Shown in pieces: positions 33,101-45,100 of a stretch of 64,000 nt of DNA. The first letter of the stretch is position 1, and every line of letters begins with the position of its first letter. The stretch is from assembly GCA_030544215.1 (NCBI GenBank), contig JARZZO010000013.1:46581196-46645195 (forward strand). The letters are read 5' to 3'. Source of the DNA: Zantedeschia hybrid cultivar. Its lineage: Eukaryota; Streptophyta; Magnoliopsida; Alismatales; Araceae. Below the pieces are notes generated by a model. That model saw only the letters and a list, made by a program, of their open reading frames with translations, was not told the DNA's origin and did not search any database. A program made the position numbers and the translations under genes.

Positions 33101-36100
33101 TGATGAAAATGTGGGCATTCTTCAAGCATTTGAAGAGCAGTTTGGGCACTAAAGTGCGGCGGGATATAATCGGGATTCTACTGCATGCAATATGTTGGAG
33201 CATATGGAAAGAGAGGAATGATGTATTGTCCCAGGGAAGTAAACTCTATATTGAGAGTATTTCTTTCCCTAGTTTATCCTTTTTGTGTTCTTGGTCTCGG
33301 TATTATTGGTGTGTCCCCTGAGGCCCAGAAAAAAGGTTTTTGGTTAGTGTCTTGTAGTTAATGCATTTTTTTTTCTGTTTTTGAGTGGATAGGAATCTCT
33401 CCTATCCTTGATTGTACTGCCTCTATTTATGATGAATATAAGTGGTGGCACAATCCACGTTATTCTTTATATATATATATATGATGGTCCAAGCATTGTC
33501 TAGTTAAAATTCATTTCTTGTATGCTCAGAAAGGTGGTGCGCTAAGTAGCCAAAGCTGCTTAAAGCATGGACAATTGAGAAAAAAAAAGGTGACGGTTGG
33601 AGAGTGGTGAAAAAAGAAGACACAAGGATTGCGAGTTTCAGTAATGGAAGGAAGGAGGAGAGGAGTTTGGTTATTTTTATCATTTGATGTTTGATTTGTT
33701 CTCATGTTTGAGAATGAAGAGATAATGTTATGCGCTTGAAATTCAGGACATATATAGAAAGTGAAGCTTCCATGTAGATGACATAGTAGAGTGTCAATGC
33801 AGTAGAAATATGTAAGTAAACTTTGTGAAGAAAGATCTAATTTAATGCTTATGAAGGTTGGTATATCGAGTATTTAGTTGATATCCATGCTCTTTCATGT
33901 TTAAGGTAAACGAGGATATTCTTATTGTACGCTACTCATAAACAGGAGGAAGGGGTTTGTAATATTACTGATGAAAATGGGAACTGAGGGGAAATGGCAG
34001 GGGGTAATTGGTCATGGGCAGAGGTGATAAGAGGTCAGAATTTACTTAGGACTACTGTCTAAGCATTTGTTCAGTCCTCTATCTTTCTTTTCTTCTTTTC
34101 TTTTTTGTTTCTTTGATTCGGTGTGTTTGTTGTATTTTTCATAGAGCATTGTTATGTTCCAAGTTGTACACTACATTAAGAATTTGGGACTTTGAGAAGT
34201 GTTAACTTTAATGCTTTAGGATGGTGTCTCTTTGAGGGGGAAGGAGGAGAGTCAAAATCAGGCATCTGTGGAGTCTGTCAAAGAAAGTAAGGCCAGTGTG
34301 GTAAGAGATGCCTTTGGGCGGTCTGCAGTGCTTCAAAAGCGTTGATTTTGGTGGAAGATAGTCCAAGTTTCATGATAAACCATTTATGGCTTTGTGTGAA
34401 CATGTGGTATGGGATTTAGGGCTCAATGTACAACCGTATGTAGATGGCAAGCTGAGAAATTGGCTGGACTTGTGTCTCAAGTATGCTAGTCAATGGTGTG
34501 AGTCCATGTAAGCTCAATAGAAGTCAAATAGTGCAATGCTTTTGGTGGGGAGATTGTAAGATACACTATGAGTCATTTCAATCCGCTATACTCTTTTATT
34601 CTTTATTAGGGACAAAATCTTCCATTTTTTTTCCAGATTCACTCTTATTAAGGTGAAAATGGGAGATCATTTATGGCTTTGAATGAACTTATACCTGAAA
34701 TTCATATTGACCATTAAAGTACGAACTGAGGGAGGTAGTATATGGGGTCATGGTACGTCTTTCAATTATGAGGGAGTGAAGTGTGACTTCCCTTTCGAGA
34801 AAATGAGATATTGCTTTTGTTGTGTGTGTGTGAGGGGGGGGGGGGGAGTGTGGAGACTCTGGTATCATTAGATGATATTTTTCATACCCACGATTCCCGG
34901 AGGAGGTGTATCTGAGGTCTTAGGGAGAGAGGAGGAAGAAGAGGGTTGGACCAGGGCGAAGAACAGACAAGGATTGGAAAAATAGAGTATCATCTTCAGA
35001 GCTCTGGGGGTTCCATGAAAAACGATGATGCAGGTTGGAAGCTCTCTGTCCTCTTTTTGTCCATTAATAAAATTGGTGGTGTACTCTACAACATTTTTTT
35101 GGAGAAATGAAGACTGGAAGCTCTTTGTCAACAAGGATCAATGTATTAGGTGCCTTGACAAAGGGCATTTCACCTCTTTGATGTGTTAACTTACATCAGA
35201 GATGACGATCTTGTGTTGACCCTGTTTCACTGAACCAGACTCCAACATTTAAAGAGGAAATGTCGGATGAGAAAGTGAGCACTCTTGCAATGGAAGCTTT
35301 GGTTCCCTTGTTTCAACACTAATATGAAGACAATCATCTTCACTCCTCTTTTACTCCAGTATTTCAGGATCCGTGCAGGAATCCTTTTGATTCCATGCTA
35401 CTTTACAGTCATCAGCCAGAGCAATTGGAGCAAGTGATTTATCTTTTCTTAGCTTTTATTTCCGAGTTGATGCTGAGAACTGGCAGATAGTTTTCAAGGT
35501 TCTGTAACTGCCACCTTGAGTCCTTTTCGTTTTTCTTTTCCGAGTTATAGACTGGGATTGCGTTTTTTTTTTCGGAAGGTGACATAAAGTCACATTTCAT
35601 TGAAAATAAAAGAGGATACAAAGAAGGCCAAAGGCCAAGACCACTGGCCGAACAACATGATTGAAAGCCGACCTCGAAATCCTCAACAAAAAGAGGCAGA
35701 CCGTAAGCTTCTAATTTACTAAGGAAGTAAAGAAGAAGTTAACAACAGTGCCTCAGGAAAAAAGGATCATAACAAAAAGTTTTTCCATGCAACAACCCTG
35801 GAAGTGATATCTCCTTCTGTGGCATACCAGATATCTGAAGCTCTTCCCTAATCTTTCACCCAATTAATGGCTCTTTGAAGAATTATGGAGGGATTTCTGA
35901 ACTCATGATTGAATCTTCTGTTATTTCTTTCTAACCAAATGGACCATAGCATGGCAGGGAAGAAAAGGGACCACATCTTCTTGTCGGGCTGATTAGAACA
36001 GAAAGCTGACCATCCTTGCATGAGATGAAGGGGATCAAGAGGTTCCACCCACTGAAAATTCAGAGCCTTGAAGAGGACTTCCCACTGAAAAGTGATGATC

Positions 36101-39100
36101 CCACAATGACAGAAAAGATGATTTTGATCTTCATTAAACAGCCCACAGAAAACACAGAGAGAGTTGTTGATTTTGAGGATACTCTTCAGTTTATGGGATG
36201 TAGGAAGTCTATTCAAAGCCACCTTCCATAGGAACAATCTGATTTTGATTGGGATGTACTTGGACCACACTAAAGATTTCCACCATACTCTGATACCACC
36301 GTCTTGGATAATAGTGGAAAGAGTCTTTGTTGAAAAGGTTCCTTTGCTATTCCAAGACTAAATTCTTATGTCTTTTTGACCCCTGATGAGATGGATATCT
36401 GAGGTTTGATGAAGAATTCTCAATAATTCCCCTATTTCAGATTATGTTGGGTTCCTCCTGAGGGAAAGGTTCCATAGAACATCATTGTCTTGGGAGAGAA
36501 CCTGAGCCACTGAAGCATTTTTATTGTCAACAAGATGGTAAATACTAGGAGACTGATCAAGGAGAGGAACACTAGAGAGCCATTTGTCATTACAAAAGCT
36601 GATATTATCTCCATTGCCCAAAATGAACTTGGTTGCTGGAAGAATCAAACTCTGCAAGTGAACAATGTTCCTCCAAATATGGGACATATTGTAGGATCTA
36701 GAAGGGTTCAACTTCCATTTTGAACAATTAAGATAATATTTAGCCCTCACAATTTTGATCCAAAGATGGTCTTCATCTTCTCCCAGCCTCCACAACCATT
36801 TAGCCAGCAAGGCCTTATTAAAATGATGAGTTGTGACCATACCAACCCCACCTTGATTCTTGCTTCTGCAGACTTTATCCTAGGCTATAAGATGAAGACC
36901 TTTCCCATCTCTCTTTCCTCCTCCCTAGAAGAAGGAGCTCCTCCTGGCCTCTATCATTTTTTCCACAGTTCTAGGGACTTTTAAGATAGAAAGATGATAG
37001 GTTGCAAGAGAGGAAAGAACTAATAGAGAGAGGACCCATCTTCCACCATCTGAAAGAAATCTGGCTTTCCATCCTTCTAGCCTATGGTCAAACTTTTTAA
37101 TAACCACATCCCAGTCTCTTAAGCTTAAAGGACCACAGGATAGAGGGAGCCCCAAATATTTGATTGGAAACTGAGACACTCTGCAGTTTAAAAATTCAGC
37201 CATGCAGTCTAGCTTGACCTTCTCCAAATTGATTCCTACTATCTCAGATTTATGGTAGTTAATACTAAGCCCTGATGTAGCTTATGTCAAAAGCAGCAGG
37301 GTCTTCAAATTTCTCAACAAATCAAGATTTCCTGAAGAAAGCAGCAGGGTGTCATCTGCAAATTGAAGATGTGTGAGGTAAAAACCATTCCTGCCAATGT
37401 TGAATCCTTCAATCAAACCTTAACCAGCTAGCTGCCTTATCCCAGAGTGAACTCATCATCTGACCTACAACAAGGAACAAGAGAGGTGATATTGGATCTC
37501 CTTGTCTCAAACCCCTGGAGCTACTGAAGAAACCACACGGCTGGCCATTGAACAAGATGGAGAACCTAGGGGTTGAGATACAACTCATGATTCAGTTAAT
37601 CCATTTTTGTTTGTACCACATGAGACCTAAGGCTTTATGAATACAATTCAGTTGACAGTGTCAAAGGCCTTCTCAAAATCCAGCTTGATCACAACACCTT
37701 CTTTCTTTAAAATCTTTTGATTGTGAATAGCTTCATTGGCTGCCAGAAAATTGTCTAGGATAAATCTTCCTTCAAGAAAAGCTGATTGATTCTTATTTAT
37801 GATTCCCCCCAAAGCTGTCTTCAATCTGTTGGCTAGGATTTTAGTAATGATCTTGTAGCAGCCATTTAATAGACTGATAGGTATGAAGTCAGTGACTTTT
37901 TCAGCACCTTCAATCTTGGGAATTAGAACAATATGGGTTGAATTGAGACCCTTAATGCTTAAAGGATTGTCTTGGAATTCCATCACCACTCCCATGAAGT
38001 CAGTCTTGATAACCTCCCAAAAAATTTGATAGAGGCCTAATGAAAAACCATCCGGGCCGGGGGATTTATACACATTCATGCTAAAAACAGCATCTTTCAC
38101 TTCTTTTTCAAGAATTGGCAAGCAAAGTTCATCAGCCAGGTTATCATCTATCTTTGGGAGGATATTATCATGCAAATGAGGTCTCCACATGTGGTCTTCT
38201 TTGAATAATTCCTTGTAGAAAGAGATGAAAGAGTCTTGAATTTCTTCCTTGGAATCAATAAGAAGGTCATCCACCTTAATATGATCTATCTTCAAGGATC
38301 TCTTCTTAGAACTAGCCACTGAATGAAAAAATTTGGTATTTGGTCTCCCTCCTTGAGCCAATGTTCTTTAGCCCTTTGTTTCCATTTGATCTCTTCTCTG
38401 AAGACCAATTCATTGTAGTCTTTCCTAAGAATACTGAGAGTCTGTGCTTCATCATGTGAGGGGTACTGATTTTCAGCCTTAACTTCAAGGGCATCAATCT
38501 TATGCATGAGCTGCTGTCGAATGGAGTTAATATCACCATAAGTTTGAGAAGACCAAGTCTTAATTTTAGCTCTAACCCATTTCAGCTTCTTGACAAAAGA
38601 TTGGGAAGCAAAATCTGCTATAGGAGCTTCTTTCCACCAATTGCTAACCAAGTCTTTGAAGTGTTCATGTCTGTGCCATTCCAGTTCATATATGAAAGGT
38701 CTCCGAGAATGCCTGTTATTACCAATAGCTAACAGAATGGGAATATGATCAGAGATTGTCCTACAAATCTCCTTCAGATGAGATTGAGGAAATTGAAGAA
38801 GCCATTTAGGAGAGACGAATACCCTATCAATTCTGGATTGGACATTGGTATCAGGTGATTGGAGGTTGGACCAGGTGAACTTTCTATTGGGAATTTCTAA
38901 ATCCATCATGCCACAGTCCCTGATCCAAGAACCAAAATTCTCCATGTCACTGGTCCAATTTTGAATGCCTGACCTTTCCCAGGGAAATCTGACGCAGTTG
39001 AAGTCACCTAGGACACACCATGCATATGCTGAATAATCTGTACAATTCCTGGAAAAACTCCACCCTGAGGTTGTGGATGTGTGGCCCATAGACTGAAGTA

Positions 39101-42100
39101 ATACACACCTTAAATTTACTGTCTACAGAGCATAAGAGGACTGATATACTGAATTTACCAGAATCACATAGAGAGCCTTTCAGTTTATTTCCATTCCAAA
39201 GAATTAACTGTCCTCCACTAGTTCCTGAAGCTGGAACACACAGCCAATCGGTCAGAACAGAGCCTCCTATTTGCTTAATAGTAACATCTTCAACTGAGCT
39301 CATCTTAGTTTCCTGTATGCACAAACAGTCCAGTTTGAGATTCCTGCTTAAGTCTCTGATGGCTCTCATCTTAGCTGCCCCATTAAGTCCTCTGATGTTC
39401 CATGTAAGAAAATTCATTGATGGTTCAATTTCTTCCTCCGTTTCCTGCTGTCTCTGAGACAATCCAGTATTTATTTTTTCTGTACGAAATCAAGCTCCCT
39501 TTTCCCTATCTTCACACCACCCCCTTGACCATTCTTCTTGGGTGATTGCTTTAGTTTATCATATTTGATTATTCTTTTGACAAAAAGGATGTACCACCTC
39601 TGTTTAGCTTCTGTAAAAGTGGTGGTTCTATCCACAGTTCCTTTGAAATAAAAAAAGGCAAAGCCTTTTTGGATTGGACATTTCTGCTTTTGTGGGACAA
39701 GTGGTATGTGAGATTCTGTCCAAGGGGAGGATGCATGTTGGTGTAGGTGTGCTGTGTCCGTCTTGGCACATGCAGATTTTTATCCAGTGATTTTACAACT
39801 GCTGAATCTTAAAACCATGCAAGTTTAAATATCATTTCTTCTGAAGCAGAACAGTGGAAACAGTAAACAAAGTGAGGAAAGCAACAGGTTGGCAACATTT
39901 AATATAACTGGAAACTATCCATGGGTGGAACATTGCTCAGAATGTCAACAGAGCGAGGGGATTTATTGTAAGATATAAAATGATGTATCCACATTAATCT
40001 TCTGTTTGTTTCTGTCTGTTGATGATGGCTGAAATTGAAACATAGCTGGACATTTGTTCCCTGTTATAGTGATAGGTAACTGTGTCCAATAGGACAATTT
40101 CTTCTTTATTTTGCAAAGACACATTCACGGAAAGCATTTGATGTGGCTCAATATAATGTTTGTCTATCCCCAGTGCCAATTCTCAAAGAAGGTAATGTGT
40201 CATAGGGATGATATTGCGGTTTGTTCCACCTGGAAAGAAGTTTCTAGTTCCTTAATCTTCTGCTCTAAACCATTTTTTTACTGAGACACATGGAGATTTC
40301 TTGTGTAATCCTACAACTATTTGTTTTCCTGCGTGTTTTAATTGATGATGTGTCATCTTTGAACATTAATAGTCTTCAAGGATTTCTTATAATTGTTTCA
40401 TGATTGTATTTCACAGTGTGGAAGATGGTGTTTCCATGATTGAATTGTGCAACGCTGAGGATGATTTCTTGCTTATATTATTCTTGATCATGAAGTAGCC
40501 ATTTAATACATACATCTTATTGGCCAGGATGGTTTATGTGTGCAAGATAAATTGGACAAAATATTGGAGAATGAATATGGGCGACAGTTGCTGACAGAAG
40601 CATTGACCTTTTTTGGCTGTCTGCTACTGTTGATGGAGCACCGAATGAGTGGGCTTTTACGAGAGAAGCTTCTAATTGCACACTTACGCTTTTTTCATTG
40701 TTTTGATGTACCAAATCTGGAAAATATATGTAAACTTTGTCGTTTGCACCCATTCTCGCTCAGCCAGCCTTGCCAAGTTCACTCGGTCTCTTTCATGATT
40801 GCAATACATAGGCCTGAGGAACTCTTTGCTAGATTTCCCTTTCCAAAACAGGTTGTGGATGCTGTTATTTGCCGTGTACGAGATGATGATCTCTACAGTC
40901 ATCTTCGGCATTATCCTGACCCACAACATCGGACTGTGGCACTATCAGCACAAGCTGGATGTCTGTATGTGCTGCTGCTGTATTCCCCTGAGTTTTTACA
41001 CAATGGTTTTGTGATGCGAGAGATTGTTGATCGATTTTTCAGAGATTGCTGGGTGTGCCCCATTTTTTTGTATTTTAGTGTTGATTTGTCAGTTTCTTGG
41101 GATGCATATAAAGAGGCAAGAACGGCCTTATCCTCTTATCTGCCTTTGACATTTGTTCGTGACCGCATCCAGCTTAGCTGCACAAAGGTCAGTACATTTT
41201 AAGATACAGAAGCTAATTTGCTTGCAAATAGGGAACCTTTACCATGAAGAACGGTTTTAAAATAAGATGACTTCTATATTTCTTTAACTTTTGTTGCTTA
41301 TTGACTGAAAGTAAAACATATTTGGCATATGATCTGTTAAAGAGCACGGTAGGTAACTCGTATTTTCAATATGCGAGCACCTGATAAAGGCTTTATTTCC
41401 TTTTATGGTCTTACCTTGTGTATTGTTTCAAAAGCCTGTGATTACTATCTTCCTGTTGTCTTCAATTTATGCTGATCTGACATAAATACATTCACACAGC
41501 CATATTGCTGTTTTACCATGTGATTGGAATTTTCTAGATATCTTTACTTTTGGTAGACTTCTCCTGAGGATCTTCATCTTTGGATCGAAATGCTAGGGCA
41601 GCATTGCTTGCATGTGTATGAAATTTCACATGGGATGCATTGATTTGACAGCTATTCTGTGTCTGGTTGGGCATACAAAGTTTGCATCTGAATGCGAGGC
41701 TGAAAATTATGCATATTTAAATAGAAGAGGTAGCTCACTGTGAAGAAAATAAACAGAAAGCTGTGGATGGAGGGATATATTTTTTCTAATATTTCTTCTT
41801 CTGCTATCTGGGCAGGGTATCTAATGGAGAAGATTAGAAGGTGGGTAGGGTGCTAGGTGCATCAGTGAAAGATGTTCTCCATTTAATAAGATGTTGTATC
41901 TGTAACAAGAACATATTTTATACATAACATTATTACTGATGGCACATTTCTTGATTAAAATTGTTGTGCCCATAATCATTATTGTAGTAGCATTAGTGAC
42001 AGTTTTTTTTTTTTAAAGTGGCTAGTACCACGTGTATTATAAAATGGAAGAGACATATACAAAAGAGAGGTAGAATACACAACAAAAAATCTCCCAGCAG

Positions 42101-45100
42101 AAAACACATAAGCGGTGCAAGTCTCCAAAAGATCAAAAAGAGTGAAGTTGGTAAGGCTAAGGCCCACTTTACAAAAAGAACCCCGCCAAATCCTTGACAT
42201 GGTGACAAACAGAAGAAATAACATGATCCGCGGAGTGTGCCTCCATCCTAAAAACTCTGCTATTATGCTCAGTCCACAGTGCCCAGATAGTAGCTTGGAG
42301 AATCAGCCACTACACACACTGATCAGTTTTAGAGGATCTCTCCCATTTGCTCAAAATATGCTCCATAGATTCCCAAGAGTTGGTAGAAACACTGGATCCT
42401 GCAACTCAGCAAATCCCAGACCTCACTTGAGAAGGAGTAAGTGAAGAACATGTGATCCATAGATTCTTCCTCCAATACACACAGACTGCACTGGTTTAGA
42501 AGACCCGGCATGAGAAGGGGACCAGTCTATCACAAGTATGAAGCCTATTAACGAAGGCTCTCCAAAGCAGTACCTGCGCCTTGGACGGGTGCTTAGTCTT
42601 CCAAACAGCCGAGAATAAAGGAAATCTGACGCCCTCATCTACCAACAAAGAGTAAGCCATTTTAACAGAGAAGACCTCCTTGGCATCCCATCTCCACACA
42701 CAGTGATCCTTAGCTGATGGGTGCAAGTGAATCGCTTGAAGCAGGTCAAGAAGCTGCACCAGGTCACACACTTCATCATCATTCATATTCTTCTGAAAGT
42801 GGGGCTAGAAGAAGAGTCCATGTCCCGGAACCGATTGACCAAGGCCCGGGGCTCATTGGCAATGGCAAAAAGCTTTGGAAACAGCTGGAAATGGGGTTGT
42901 GGAGAGCACCAAACATCAGACAAAAAAAGTATAGAACTGCCATCCCCCACAGTGATCTTGGAACCTGCAATAAAAGGGTCCACAGAATGGATAACGCCTT
43001 TCCACAGCCAAGAGACATTATAAGTGGTATTTGGGACCACTGTCCACCCTGGAGCTGCTATAGTATTTCTGTTTGATGTTATCCCACCCAAGACCTGATT
43101 CAAAATTGACCAACTTCCATAGCCATTTAGAGAGCAATGCCAAATTAAAGCTGGTCATGTTCTTGAGACCCAGACCTCCATTCTCCTTGCATAGTGACAG
43201 CTGTTGACTGTTGAATAAGATGATATATCTGTAATAAGAATTTAAATGGAATGCTATTATCGAATGTACATCTCTTGTTTAAAATTGTTGTGCACATAAT
43301 CTTTTTTCTTAGTAGCATTTTGTATATGCACTTGCTTGAAAGCTTAGGATGTGGCTAATTATTTTTCCTGCAAAGACTCGTTCTGTTAAAAAAGAATTGG
43401 CTGATCCTGAACAAACCAGTGTCATCGGCAGAACAGTCATGTTTGGCATGGCCTAGCAGGGTATATGTTTGGATGGCTAAGGCATTGAAGAGATGATAGT
43501 TATGTAGAAAATATCTCAAACAGAAACAGATTGAGCACCTAATTGCAATTAGAAAATGATGCAGACAAGAAAATTAATTGTTAAACCTTTTATGGGGCAT
43601 TGGTGCAATAATGATGCTATAGGATTGGCTGACTGAAAATTGATCCCCACCCACATCACTCGTCGCTTAAAATAATGGTAGAGACACATGGACGACTAAT
43701 CAGAAAATGATTTGGCTGAGTTGTCACATATGATTATGCAACTTGTCCTAGCATATTAAAATTGTTCAACGACCAATTTTGATGCATGCGGTGGATGGAG
43801 AAATTGCATCCAAGTTAAGAAGATACGAAATGCACAGCAGGAGTACTTTTGTTCTGTGTCATTTGTTGCGTGCTCATTGTCCTTGTGAATTTGTTTTATG
43901 GTGCAACAATGATATTGACTTTTGCTTGTCCTTTATACTGCAGGTCAAAGAACTCTTATCTGAGTTAGATTTAGTTGTCTCAGATGGTGTCCTAACAAAG
44001 AATTATGTATTTGAGAACTCACACCATCTTCTTTCCTTGGTCAGAACATGCAATGTGTTGATGCACTGGCTATTTCTCCACAAATCAGTTAGTTCTCTGT
44101 CATAATTGTCAGTTATTGTGTCTTCATAGATGTTAATGGTTTTTGCGGTATTCTTTTTTTTCTTTCTGTCTTGGACTTGGGGATTAAGGTCTGGTAAAAG
44201 AAGGAAGATAAGTCTATTCTTTCTTTTGCAGAGTATCGACAAGAAGTTACGAGATACCATCACATCCATTTTAGCTGCTCACCAGATTGGGGATGAAACT
44301 CTCTTATTAGTTTTACTGAGGACTTCCCAAGTAACCGTTCATTTCTTGAAAGTGCTGTTTATTAAGGTTCTTGGACTTTTTTGTTCTTTTCCTTGTGACA
44401 TCCACTTTTGACAATATAAAAATTTCATATTTCAGCTTGAATTTGAGATGAAGCGTCTCTACCTAGAGATTTTAGAGGGGAGAGATATCCTATGGAATGA
44501 AAGCAAGGACTGTGCTTCAGATTGCATGAAGGAAATATCTCATTTCTTTTCTGGTTCCTGGGTAGGAAATTGTTCATATCAGTGTTCTTCTTGGTTGTTA
44601 TCGTAGTTCTTGTCTCTTGGCTTATTGTCCTCGTAGGTTATTGTGATTCTCATTTATTGGCTTATTGTTCATATTCTTGCCACTGTATTTGGCTTTTCTT
44701 TGACACTACTGCTTAATCATTGCCTTCAAATTCTGTTTTAGGCTAAGGTATGAGCCAAGTCTTGGTCAGGTGGGGTGCTGCAAGATGAAGCTGCCCGAGG
44801 ATCAGACTAATCTATATTGCACAAAGATAAAACAGAATAAGTAGCATGTATTTTTGGGTCTTCTGAAATACCTGCGAATAGGGATGATGCTGTTTCATGT
44901 TGAATTGGGTAAGGATTGGGGATCGGGCACGGGTCGGCCCGATCCAGACCGATCAAATTGGCCTATCTGATCCGATCCTGGACCGATCCCACTTCTCCCT
45001 TATTTAATTTTTAAGCATTCAGAAAAAATAAATAAAATATGTAAAAATTTTAAAAATATATAAAAACAAAATTTGAGATTTTACCTTAATTTCTAGCTTG

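Larger units (their letters stand above)
22009..33481 (+). mobile_element. L1-type LINE (LINE A) in intron 2, split by a copia element
   Basis: The 14-bp direct repeat TGATGGTCCAAGCA occurs at 21995-22008 and 33482-33495 and brackets the insertion. Removing the nested copia element and its TSD leaves about 5.85 kb, a normal full-length plant L1. The 5' end is a G-rich leader. ORF1 begins near 22,108 (MEDSSLEVG) and resumes after 27,852. ORF2 (29,512-33,320) has endonuclease, reverse transcriptase and zinc-binding domains. The 3' end carries the stem-loop GTGGTGGCACAATCCAC and a TA-rich tail instead of poly(A). Several stops and a frameshift make it non-functional. Confidence 0.85.
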
